From Natrinema salinisoli (GTDB lineage Archaea; Halobacteriota; Halobacteria; Halobacteriales; Natrialbaceae): a stretch of 64,000 nucleotides of DNA. The notes beneath the pieces were generated by a model that saw only the letters and a program-made list of their open reading frames with translations, was not told where the DNA came from and did no database searches. The stretch covers positions 2,728,001-2,792,000 of the forward strand of contig NZ_CP084469.1 of the NCBI RefSeq assembly GCF_020405205.1. The letters run 5' to 3'. Positions 8,830 to 16,122 of this stretch are shown in pieces (the stretch's first letter is position 1; the number at the start of each line of letters is the position of its first letter). The position numbers were made by a program, and so were the translations under genes.

Positions 8830-8998
8830 TATTAGAAACCGATACTTTATTCGTCGAAATAATGTGTAGTCGTTTGGCCGGAAATAAACGGTTACTTTTC
8901 CGTACGGGTGGGTCGGAAGCGGAGAGACGGTCCGCTGACCGGGTCCCATACTCGAGCGGATGCAACGTTTTGCGTCGTGACATCGTAGGACACGGTAG

Positions 8999-9394
8999 AT
9001 GGACGCCGAACGCTGGTGGCCACCGTTCGTCGAGGTCGTGGCGCTCGTGTGGATCGTGCTGTTCGTCGTCGACGTCGCGGTCGGCTTCGACTTGCTCGTC
9101 GTCTCCGAATCGTTCGCAGCGACGATTCGGGGCGTCCTCCAGTGGCTCCTCGTCGTCTTCCTCCTCGACGTCGTGCTCCTCTACCGGTGGTCGAATCACG
9201 GCCCCAGAAGATTCGTCCGCTCGAACTGGTTCCTCATCCTCACCGTGGTCCCGTGGTTCCGACCGTTTCGGCTGCTCCGTATCGGCCGGTCGATCCGCGC
9301 ACTACGTCTCCTCACCGGGTCACGCCGGGTCGGGTCGTTCCTCAATAAGGTCCGTCGGAAATGTCACAGCCTGTGGCATCGACTGCGCGAGTGA
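8999..9394 (+). CDS. Stand-alone voltage-sensor-domain protein (no pore)
   Basis: 131 residues with four predicted TM segments: about 12-31, 45-63, 73-87 and 88-106. The fourth carries arginines at 88, 91, 94, 97, 100 and 103, the exact every-third-residue spacing of a channel S4. Acidic residues sit in S1 (D25) and S2 (D57), where countercharges are expected; the usual S3 Asp is absent (N76). After a short basic helix the protein ends; there is no S5, pore loop or S6. It could be a proton or osmotic sensor, a regulatory subunit, or a truncated channel. Its last 75 bases overlap the convergent DUF389 gene tail to tail. Confidence 0.75.
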   Translation: MDAERWWPPFVEVVALVWIVLFVVDVAVGFDLLVVSESFAATIRGVLQWLLVVFLLDVVLLYRWSNHGPRRFVRSNWFLILTVVPWFRPFRLLRIGRSIRALRLLTGSRRVGSFLNKVRRKCHSLWHRLRE

Positions 9395-10756
9395 GGGCCG
9401 CGACGAGAGCGGCAGCCACTCGTCGACCTGCCACCACGCGCTCCGCCCGTCGTCGGCATCACCGACTGCCACCGCGCGCTGATAGTCGACGAACCGAACG
9501 TCGACGCTGACGGACCGGTCCGTCTCCGCACTCATCTCGGTCTGGAGTTCGTCCGCCAGTCCGTCGTGATCCAGGTCGCTCGAGCGCCCCACGGTCACCG
9601 TCACCGAGACGTCGTCGCTGAACACGCTCGCGTCGTTGTACTCGGTCGCGACGCCGGCGAGTTCCAGCGAACTGTACTCGGGGTCGTCGAGCACCGCCTG
9701 GACTTCGTCGTTCACCTGCTGTTCGAATACGAGGTGCTGGTACGTCCCGACGGCGGTCACCGCGACGACGACGAGGAACAGCAGGACGATGACGGCGTAC
9801 GCGCCCGTGCGGAGCGAGACGGCGGCGTTCTCGCGGACGTTGCGGATGACCGACGAGCGGTAGCCGAGCGCGATGAGCGTGAGATACGCGGTGAGGTTGA
9901 TGAACACGATGTTCATCAGGAGCAAGACGACTGCGCCCGCGACGACGATCGGTTCGCCCCAGGCCGTCCCAATGCCGGCCACGGCGGCGGCCGGGACGAT
10001 AGCCGCGGCGACGGCGACGCCGGCGAGAGAGACGGGGAGATCGGTCGCGAGCGCGAGCGCGCCGGCGAATCCGGCGAAGATGGCGATAACGAGCGTCAGG
10101 AGATTCGGCGTGACGAACGCGCCGACCTGTCCGATGCGAGCGATATCCAGCGTCGGTGGGACGAACCCGCTCCGTTGCAAGAACACGCTCATCGCGATCG
10201 CACCGACGTACGCGATGACGAGCCCCGTCACTTGCGACGTGGCGCTGTCGACGACCATCTCGCGGTCGCTGATGACGGCACCCACGCTCGCGGAGAGCGT
10301 CGACCCCGCAAACGGCGCGATCACCATCGCACCCACGATGACGATGGCCGAGTCCAGCAGGAGGCCGCCGACCGCGACGATCGCGCTCGCGATCGCGAAC
10401 GCGAGGTACGTCGCCGTGTCCGGCGTCAGGTCCTTCGCCCGCTCTCGGATCTCGGCGTGCGAGGCGCCGCGGTCGCCTTTCGGGCCCTCGACGTAGCGGT
10501 CCGTCATCTCCTCGACGTTTGGGACGTTCGCCCGGTCGACGTCCGTGATGACGGTGTAGGTGTCTTCGTCGAGTCCGGCGTCGTACAACCGCTCGAGTAC
10601 CGTATCGACGGCCCCCGACGGGACCGGGACGTTCGCCAGACGTCCGTCGCGACGGCCGTCCGCGTCGATGAAGACGAACTGCACGTCCATCTCCGACAGC
10701 GTCTCCCGTATCGCGTCGTGGTCCTCGCTGGGAACGAAGACCTGAACGAGCCGCAT
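9320..10756 (-). CDS. DUF389 / TIGR00341 family membrane protein (paralogue 1)
   Basis: 478 residues from the ATG of MRLVQVFVP. An N-terminal soluble ferredoxin-like region (1-95) repeats the pattern seen in the paralogue at 48328-49620. The DUF389 membrane domain (about 118-360) has segments such as AFAIASAIVAVGGLLLDSA, VIVGAMVIAPFAGSTL and AAAIVPAAAVAGIGTAWGEP, with conserved Pro/Gly kinks. A C-terminal extracytoplasmic-looking domain follows (VFEQQVNDEVQAVLDD onward). The molecular function of this family is unknown. It converges with and overlaps the voltage-sensor gene. Confidence 0.85.
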   Translation of the reverse strand: MRLVQVFVPSEDHDAIRETLSEMDVQFVFIDADGRRDGRLANVPVPSGAVDTVLERLYDAGLDEDTYTVITDVDRANVPNVEEMTDRYVEGPKGDRGASHAEIRERAKDLTPDTATYLAFAIASAIVAVGGLLLDSAIVIVGAMVIAPFAGSTLSASVGAVISDREMVVDSATSQVTGLVIAYVGAIAMSVFLQRSGFVPPTLDIARIGQVGAFVTPNLLTLVIAIFAGFAGALALATDLPVSLAGVAVAAAIVPAAAVAGIGTAWGEPIVVAGAVVLLLMNIVFINLTAYLTLIALGYRSSVIRNVRENAAVSLRTGAYAVIVLLFLVVVAVTAVGTYQHLVFEQQVNDEVQAVLDDPEYSSLELAGVATEYNDASVFSDDVSVTVTVGRSSDLDHDGLADELQTEMSAETDRSVSVDVRFVDYQRAVAVGDADDGRSAWWQVDEWLPLSSRPSLAQSMPQAVTFPTDLIEERPDPA

Positions 10757-10968
10757 ACCGATCGATCGGCGCACACACCTTTCACTAACAGCCTACTACG
10801 GCCGATAACAGTGAGCATATGAGGGATGCCGAGACGATTCGTGTTCTGCCAGTGGCAGGAACGATCGCGCGACGACCGGACAGGTATCGGGAACGGGAGC
10901 GATCGAAGGGGACGCATTCGTCCGGCAGCCAGTTCGATGTCGATGACTGTGTGGTTCGAACGAAGAGG

Positions 10969-10976
10969 CTTTACAC
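10969..10976 (+). promoter_or_regulatory. TATA-like box for the 56-residue membrane protein
   Basis: CTTTACAC lies 26-33 bases before the ATG at 11002, the spacing expected for a leaderless haloarchaeal transcript. Confidence 0.45.
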
Positions 10977-11001
10977 CCATCTGGTGCGTTAGCTAGTTGC
11001 T

Positions 11002-11172
11002 ATGGCCGGACTCCTACAGCGAACCGCGGAGGGAATCGACAGCCTGTCCCGATCGGTCTGGGACGACTCGAGTCAACTGGAGAAGGCGATCATCGCCGTC
11101 GTCCTCATCGTTACGGGGGCAGCGATCCCGGTTGTTCCGATCGTCCTGATCGCCCGGTATATCGCCAACTGA
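11002..11172 (+). CDS. Small single-pass membrane protein, 56 residues
   Basis: ATG to tga encodes MAGLLQRTAEG, an amphipathic linker (DSLSRSVWDDSSQLEK), then a single hydrophobic helix (AIIAVVLIVTG... to LIARYIAN) at the C-terminus. Such short proteins of the form 'soluble helix plus tail anchor' are common in haloarchaea and have no assigned function. A TATA-like box at the leaderless distance supports expression. It ends 18 bases from the truncated end of a PIN-toxin remnant on the other strand. Confidence 0.65.
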   Translation: MAGLLQRTAEGIDSLSRSVWDDSSQLEKAIIAVVLIVTGAAIPVVPIVLIARYIAN

Positions 11173-11189
11173 GAGTGTGACAGTGTGGG

Positions 11190-11222
11190 CGGTCCTGCGT
11201 CCGAGACAGCCGCGAGCGTCAC
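11190..11222 (-). pseudogene. PIN-domain (DUF3368-like) toxin remnant
   Basis: A GTG overlapping the restored antitoxin stop (GTGA) begins VTLAAVSDAGP, the typical N-terminus of PIN-family toxins including the first catalytic Asp. After about 11 codons the similarity ends and the sequence runs into the neighbouring membrane-protein gene. The toxin body is deleted. The call rests on the short N-terminal signature plus its position behind an antitoxin. Confidence 0.55.
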
Positions 11223-11469
11223 GCGTTCAAACCCCAATCGACGTCTTCCTCAACGAACTCACACTCTCGCTCCGCTCGCTCGACTTCGTCCGACCGACAC
11301 GTTCGATTGCTTCCTCGCGGTCGAGTTCGCCGTCGAAGTACCGCGTGAGAACGAGATCTTCCCACAGGCCTTCGAGACCGCGTTCGAGTGCCCGCTCGAA
11401 TACTTCGGACTCCGGAAGGCCGCGGGCTTCAGCGATTTCTCGAACTCGATCGGAAATTTCGGCGGCCAT
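11219..11469 (-). pseudogene. Frameshifted antitoxin of a type II toxin-antitoxin pair
   Basis: The frame starting with ATG at 11469 encodes MAAEISDRVREIAEARG and a helical domain ending YFDGELDREEAIERVGRTK, typical of the haloarchaeal antitoxins paired with PIN/DUF3368 toxins. As written it then continues SSERSESVSS to a stop at 11227. Reading with one extra base near 11287-11292 restores the expected end VERAERE...VEEDVDWGLNA and a stop at 11219-11221 that overlaps the toxin start. A single-base deletion has therefore altered the C-terminus, which normally contacts the toxin. The N-terminal DNA-binding part could still be made. Confidence 0.65.
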
Positions 11470-11736
11470 ACGGTATGATTGCTCGGCAACGTTCTTAAAT
11501 CCGTGTCCGCCTGATCGGCGAGAATCTGACCGTGGTCTATGTTTACTGTGACCACTACTAGATCCCCATAGACTCGCTCTACCATCAGAGATAGCGGCCT
11601 CGGCACTCATAGGGCTCGTCACCACCGGATGCCGAGTCCGGCTCGGAGCGGGTGCATCGTCATCGGCCACGCGACGCTACGGCGGTCGCTCAAAAGACGG
11701 TTTGGATTCGCCAGAAATCTGCCCCGAGTCCTCGAG

Positions 11737-11961
11737 TTACGATCCGTGCTTCGTCGTTTCGTTCGCAAAGGCTGCGTTCCACTCGTCGATCAGGTTCTCG
11801 AGTCGCGCGCCGTTCCGGTGGGAGAACGTCCGCGGGGCGCGGTCGGTGGCCGTCCGCGGGTCCTCGGTGACGGGAGTCGAGGGGGGCGTCTGCGTGCGGG
11901 TCGAGGTTCGGTTGGTTGTCGATTCGGCGTCGGTCGTTGACTGCAGGCGTTGTGTGCTCAT
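11737..11961 (-). CDS. Hypothetical 74-residue protein, Thr-rich N-terminus
   Basis: ATG to taa, with GC-rich third codon positions like genuine neighbours. The first 45 residues are Thr/Ser/Pro-rich and probably disordered; the C-terminal part (RNGARLENLIDEWNAAFANE) looks like one amphipathic helix. No family recognised. The antisense frames in this area are less convincing. Confidence 0.45.
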   Translation of the reverse strand: MSTQRLQSTTDAESTTNRTSTRTQTPPSTPVTEDPRTATDRAPRTFSHRNGARLENLIDEWNAAFANETTKHGS

Positions 11962-12321
11962 GTCGGTCGGGTAGTGGATATCGTCGAAAATCGGTACTCG
12001 TCGTCGGAAACGAACTCAGATTGCTACGTGTACGACCGACATCTATACTCACCCCTTCCGGCTCCTTCGTTATAAAAGTTCATGATAGATATCGTCTCTG
12101 CGAGCTGGTGTCTGAAAGCAAATACCATGGTGGGAGATAACACGGGACAGGGAATTGCTGGCGGTAGCGAACCCGTCGAATTACATCGGCTCGAGCCGGT
12201 ACGCAGCCAGTTTGCGCCCGTTGCTCACCGATGAGTGCTCGGCAGTCCGCTCGTGGTCCCTCACGAGCTGCCCCGATCCGATACCTTGAGAACCCGCGGT
12301 CGAGTCCTCACGCGTAACACG
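11962..12321. other. Gene-free stretch with an orphan TATA-like box
   Basis: 360 bases before the glycosyltransferase. The segment TATAAAAG at 12071-12078 (+) is the best TATA box in the area, yet the nearest supported start codon is 250 bases downstream. Either the glycosyltransferase has a long leader or a short untranslated RNA is made here. A 35-codon frame starting near 12127 has no recognisable product. Confidence 0.4.
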
Positions 12322-13011
12322 ATGCCGAGCGACGAGCGAGACGGGGACGGCGACGAGCCGGACGTGAGCTTCGTGGTTCCGGCGCGAAACGAGGGCGACT
12401 ACCTCCGGGGAACCCTCGGGAGCCTCGCCGCGCTGGACACCGACTACGCCGCCGAGGTGATCGTCGTCGACGGCGACTCGAGCGACGACACGACGGCGAT
12501 CGCCCGCGAGTACGGTGCGACCGTCCTTCAGGAAGGCGGCTCGAGCATCGCGGCCGCCCGTAATCTCGGAGCCGATCACGCGACAGGCGAGTGGCTCGCC
12601 TTCGTCGATGCGGACACGCGGGTACGGGCGAATTACCTCACCGAACTGCTCGGCTTCGTCGAGGCGAACGGACTCGCGGCCGCGAGTTCGTACTGCCGGA
12701 TCACCGGTCCCCACCGAGCGGCGGTGATGGAACTCACGATCAATCACGTGTTTTCCCGCCTCGAGCGGCCGATTCTACCGGGGTTCAACTGTTTCGTCCA
12801 CCGACGGGCGTTCGAGGAGATCGGCGGCTTTCCCGAGGTGTCCAACGAAGACACGGCGTTCAGTCGAGTGCTCGCCGATCGCCTGCCGACGGCCTACTAT
12901 CCGACGGTTCTGGTCGAAAGTTCGGGACGGCGGATCGCCGAGCACGGATTGACCGGAACACTGTGGCACTACCTCCGCCTGGACGCCGAGCGCCTCCGTG
13001 CGGAGTACTGA
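12322..13011 (+). CDS. GT2 family glycosyltransferase
   Basis: 229 residues with the GT-A fold of family 2. The nucleotide-sugar binding start is VSFVVPARNEGDYLRGTL, the first acidic motif is VVDGDSSDDT (49-57), and the metal-binding DxD is DAD at 96-98 in FVDADTRV. The acceptor-side region includes PGFNCFVHRRAFEEIGGF and SNEDTAFSRVL. A membrane anchor is not obvious, so it probably acts at the cytoplasmic face on polyprenyl-linked or lipid acceptors. ATG chosen at MPSDERDGD because it gives the usual short acidic leader before strand 1. Confidence 0.85.
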   Translation: MPSDERDGDGDEPDVSFVVPARNEGDYLRGTLGSLAALDTDYAAEVIVVDGDSSDDTTAIAREYGATVLQEGGSSIAAARNLGADHATGEWLAFVDADTRVRANYLTELLGFVEANGLAAASSYCRITGPHRAAVMELTINHVFSRLERPILPGFNCFVHRRAFEEIGGFPEVSNEDTAFSRVLADRLPTAYYPTVLVESSGRRIAEHGLTGTLWHYLRLDAERLRAEY

Positions 13012-13082
13012 GAACTGCGCGGTGGGAGGGCCGATGCTGTCGCTACTCGAGGCGACGGTGAAAGAAGGCGGCCGATGCCGCG

Positions 13083-13244
13083 TTACGAGACGAACGTCAG
13101 CAGCTGGACCAGCACGCCCATCAGGAGTCCGAACGCGATGACCGTCTTGGGATCGATACGGATGGCGTTCGAGTCCTCGGAGTCGAAGTACCGGACGAGT
13201 CCGGCACTGGACATCAGCCCGCCAGTGTTCTGTCCTTTATCCAT
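13083..13244 (-). CDS. Preprotein translocase subunit Sec61-beta
   Basis: A 53-residue protein reading [20 protein letters not shown], a short acidic linker with IRIDPKTV, and a single C-terminal TM helix ([16 protein letters not shown]). The conserved core G-L-x-x-Y-F-D followed by a tail anchor identifies archaeal Sec61-beta, a peripheral subunit of the SecYE protein-conducting channel. Length is normal for the family. It is transcribed alone, divergent from the thioredoxin gene. Confidence 0.92.
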   Translation of the reverse strand: MDKGQNTGGLMSSAGLVRYFDSEDSNAIRIDPKTVIAFGLLMGVLVQLLTFVS

Positions 13245-13362
13245 ACCCGTATCTACGTCCCCCCGGAACTAAACCTTTCGACCGGCAGCGTCGTCGATCA
13301 CGGCAACGTAATGGGAGTGGGAAACCCTTATGCGCAGCGCGCGGTAAGTAGCGCTGAACCGT

Positions 13363-13632
13363 ATGACTGTCACACTCAAGGACTTCTACGCGGACTGGTG
13401 TGGCCCCTGCAAGACCCAGGACCCGATCCTCGAGGAGCTCGAGGACGACTGGGAGGGCCGATTCGAAGTCGAGAAAGTAAACGTCGACGAACAGCAAGAC
13501 ATCGCCAACGAGTATCAGGTTCGATCCCTGCCGACTCTCATCATCGAGAACGACGACGGTATCGTCGAGCGCTTCGTCGGCGTCACCCAGCGCGACGACA
13601 TCGAGGACGCCCTCGAGTCCGCAGGCGCGTAA
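13363..13632 (+). CDS. Thioredoxin-family protein
   Basis: 89 residues with the active site DWCGPCK (C13, C16) and the conserved cis-proline in RSLPTLII. The protein starts directly at the strand before the active site, so the first beta-alpha unit of classical thioredoxins is missing; this short form is common in archaea. It would reduce disulfides in the cytoplasm. The reductase is not encoded nearby. Confidence 0.9.
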   Translation: MTVTLKDFYADWCGPCKTQDPILEELEDDWEGRFEVEKVNVDEQQDIANEYQVRSLPTLIIENDDGIVERFVGVTQRDDIEDALESAGA

Positions 13633-13773
13633 CACCGACGCATCTTCTCCCGATTTACGACCCACCGGCAAGAGCGGTAGCAATGCCGACCCGAATTGGT
13701 CATCGAGCACCAGTGCCGGCGAAAACGGGACCGTTCGAAACAGGACCGGTCGCTCACCTCGAGTCGCCGTCGC

Positions 13774-14442
13774 CTAGATCCACTTCACGCCGACGTCGTG
13801 CATATCCTCGTTGTACTTCGCGATGTTGATGACCAGCGGCGTGACGCTCTCGACTTCCGCCGCGTTGGCCAGCGGGCCGGCCTCGAGCGCGCGCAGCCCG
13901 TCGATCTCGTTTGCGACCGTCAGAACGGTATCTTTGGCGTCGTCGTCGTCCGCGACGACGAGCGTGTCGAGGTCGAGATCGTTCTCGAGGTTCGACAGGG
14001 CGTCGGCAGCGAGGTTGTGGAAGGCACCGACGACCGGCACGTCGTCCGGGGCTCGCCCGGCGACGAGCTGGGTGACGCTGCCGGCCTCGGGCGGGTGGTA
14101 GTGGAGGCCGTCCTCGTCGCCCTGCATTCCGACGGCGGGCGTGACGAGGATCGAGTCCGCGTCGAGGCTGTCGGCGACCGCTTCGACGGTGTCGCCGACG
14201 TAGTACGGCGGGACGCTGAGAACGACGATATCGGCCCGGTCGGCCGCCATCTCGTTGCCGAAGCCCTTGATGTCGACCTCGTCGGTGCGGTCCGCGAGTT
14301 CCGCCTCGTAGTCCGCGACGGCCTCGCGGGCCTTTTCGGGATCTCGCGACCCGATGAGGATCTCGTGGCTCGTATCGCGTGCGAACCGTAGCGCGAGTCC
14401 CTCGCCGATATCGCCGGTGCCGCCGAGTAGTGCAATTCGCAT
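13774..14442 (-). CDS. npdG: NADPH-dependent F420 reductase (F420H2:NADP oxidoreductase)
   Basis: 222 residues. The N-terminal NADP-binding motif is IALLGGTGDIGEGLALRFA, followed by IGSRDPEKA, where Ser-Arg selects the NADP phosphate. Further Fno/NpdG signatures are VVLSVPPYYV, LVTPAVGM, VGAFHNLAADAL and the terminal VTPLVINIAKYN. The enzyme transfers hydride between F420 and NADP. It fits the F420 theme elsewhere in the window (cofE and a Mer-like reductase at 59-61 kb). ATG at 14442 begins exactly at the Rossmann strand. Confidence 0.92.
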   Translation of the reverse strand: MRIALLGGTGDIGEGLALRFARDTSHEILIGSRDPEKAREAVADYEAELADRTDEVDIKGFGNEMAADRADIVVLSVPPYYVGDTVEAVADSLDADSILVTPAVGMQGDEDGLHYHPPEAGSVTQLVAGRAPDDVPVVGAFHNLAADALSNLENDLDLDTLVVADDDDAKDTVLTVANEIDGLRALEAGPLANAAEVESVTPLVINIAKYNEDMHDVGVKWI

Positions 14443-14589
14443 ACCCACCTCTCCGGACGGCACCCGAATAAAAGGGCCGGAGATCGGCCGATATCGCCGG
14501 GTTCTCGGACGGAGTCGAAGAGAGACGCCAGGGTCTCGGCGACCGGGGGTCCCGACGCCACGAGTGCGTCTCAGGTTCCGGACTCCTCG

Positions 14590-14847
14590 TTACGGCGCGT
14601 CGTCCTCGGTCGGGTTCATCGCCGACCCCAGTCCGCCGTCGTACGCGTCGCGCTCTTCGACTTCGCGGATCCGCTGCTCGAGCCGCGTCTCCAGTTCCTG
14701 CCGCCGGTCCTCGTCGACGTCAGGGTTGTTCGCCAGATCCCGGACGTCCTGGCGGGCGGTCCGCAACACGGCGACGGCTTCCTCGGTCTCGAGGTCGGCC
14801 GCGCGATCGAGCGCGCGCTCGACGTCTGCAAGCGTGGTCTCGGTCAT
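14590..14847 (-). CDS. Conserved haloarchaeal hypothetical, 85 residues, helical
   Basis: A small, highly charged protein made of predicted helices: TLADVERALDRAADLETEEAV, ARQDVRDLANN and a long EVEERDAYD helix. No cysteine, TM or known domain. It shares strand with npdG but is separated by about 150 bases. Codon composition is typical of real genes here. Confidence 0.65.
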   Translation of the reverse strand: MTETTLADVERALDRAADLETEEAVAVLRTARQDVRDLANNPDVDEDRRQELETRLEQRIREVEERDAYDGGLGSAMNPTEDDAP

Positions 14848-14955
14848 AGCGGACCTTCCGCGGGAACACGGATCAACGACCGGCCGGGAAGCGCCACGTC
14901 GCCGCCTCGAGTCCGTCGCCACAGCTTCCATTACCCGGCCGGCCGTCGCTCCGAT

Positions 14956-15768
14956 ATGGCCCGCCCTGCCGTCATCGCCCACCGCGGCTACGCCGGCATC
15001 GCACCCGAGAACACCGTCGCTGCAGCGACGCGGGCGGCCCAGCGGGAGGAAACCGCGATGATCGAGATCGACGTCCAGCCGGCTGCCTGCGGGACCCCGG
15101 TAGTGGTCCACGACGAGCGCCTCGAGGGGACCCGCGACGGGCGGCCACTCACCGACGCGACCGGGGTCGTCTGGGAGGCGCCGCTCGAGGAGCTGCGGGA
15201 AACGCGAGTGCTCGGTACCGAGGCGACGGTGCCGACGCTCGCCGAGTTGCTCGCCGCCATCCCCGAGACGGTCGGCATCAACGTCGAGCTGAAGAATCCG
15301 GGGCGAGCGGACTTGCGAGTCGGCGACGCGCTCCCGCCCGAGGTGCGCGCCGAGCGCCGCGAGGTCTGGCAGCCGTTCGTCGAACGGGTCGTTGCCGACT
15401 GCGACGCCTTCGGCGGCGAACTGCTCTTTTCGTCGTTCTGCGAGGGAGCCATCGCAGCCCTCCGTTCGGTCGGCGACTACGCCGCCGCGCCGCTGCTCTC
15501 GGACGACGTGGCGGCCGGCCTCGAGATCGCCCGCCGCTACGACTGCGAGGCGATTCACCCGCCCCGAAGCGCGATCGCCGGGACGGATGCCGTTGAGGCT
15601 TCCGGGAACGGAGGGTCGGATGAGAACCGCGACGTCCTCGAGGCGGCCCACGACGAGGGTCGAACGGTCAACGTCTGGACGGCGACGAACTGGGTGCAGT
15701 TCGACGAACTCGCCGCGGCGGGCGTTGACGGAATCATCGCTGACTATCCGGGATTGAGTCGGGCGTGA
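14956..15768 (+). CDS. Glycerophosphodiester phosphodiesterase
   Basis: 270 residues. GDPD signatures are all present: HRGYAGIAPENT (His9, Glu17-Asn18), EIDVQPA supplying metal-binding Glu/Asp, VVVHDERLEGTRDG with the second His, and the C-terminal TIM-barrel strands VNVWTATNW and GVDGIIADYP. The enzyme hydrolyses glycerophosphodiesters to glycerol phosphate and alcohol; in archaea the physiological substrate may be archaeal lipid head-group derivatives. No signal peptide, so cytoplasmic. Confidence 0.9.
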   Translation: MARPAVIAHRGYAGIAPENTVAAATRAAQREETAMIEIDVQPAACGTPVVVHDERLEGTRDGRPLTDATGVVWEAPLEELRETRVLGTEATVPTLAELLAAIPETVGINVELKNPGRADLRVGDALPPEVRAERREVWQPFVERVVADCDAFGGELLFSSFCEGAIAALRSVGDYAAAPLLSDDVAAGLEIARRYDCEAIHPPRSAIAGTDAVEASGNGGSDENRDVLEAAHDEGRTVNVWTATNWVQFDELAAAGVDGIIADYPGLSRA

Positions 15769-16122
15769 AAACTCGAGACCGGCGATGGAACCAGCGCTGG
15801 TAACCCCTTGCCGGCGGTTCGATGTACGTCACTCGGGTTTTCGGGATACGCGGGGAGCGTCCGACCGTACAGCGTCGGACGAGAGAGCGGTAGCGGCCCA
15901 AAATCGCTGGTTCGAGGGCTCGCCGTTCGGGGTACGTAAGTACCGCCTGCATTCTCACCGGACATCTTGATACGGCGAATCGTATTGAGGATGTGTTGAA
16001 TATGGATTTCGTCGCGTCTCCGAGTCGTCACTGCCGGCGTTTCACGACCGTTACTGATCGCGTTCGGGGAGACGACGACACCGAGCCGTGGCGTCGACTC
16101 AGGGAAGAGGTGTTCTCCGAGT
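15769..16122. other. Gene-free stretch before the cytochrome oxidase gene
   Basis: 354 bases with no credible coding frame, no tRNA and no repeat that I recognise. An imperfect palindrome (GTCCGACCG ... GCGTCGGAC) lies around 15857-15881. The promoter of the oxidase gene is presumably within the last 150 bases, where the base composition is less GC-rich (around 15967-16005). Confidence 0.5.

Noticed and set aside
11259-11606. Minus-strand 115-codon frame overlapping the antitoxin
   Set aside because: It covers the antitoxin in another phase, with no domain and poor codon pattern; the antitoxin signature is much stronger.
15900-15945. Possible tRNA T-arm (GGTTCGAGGGC)
   Set aside because: No acceptor stem, D-arm or anticodon arm can be arranged around it.
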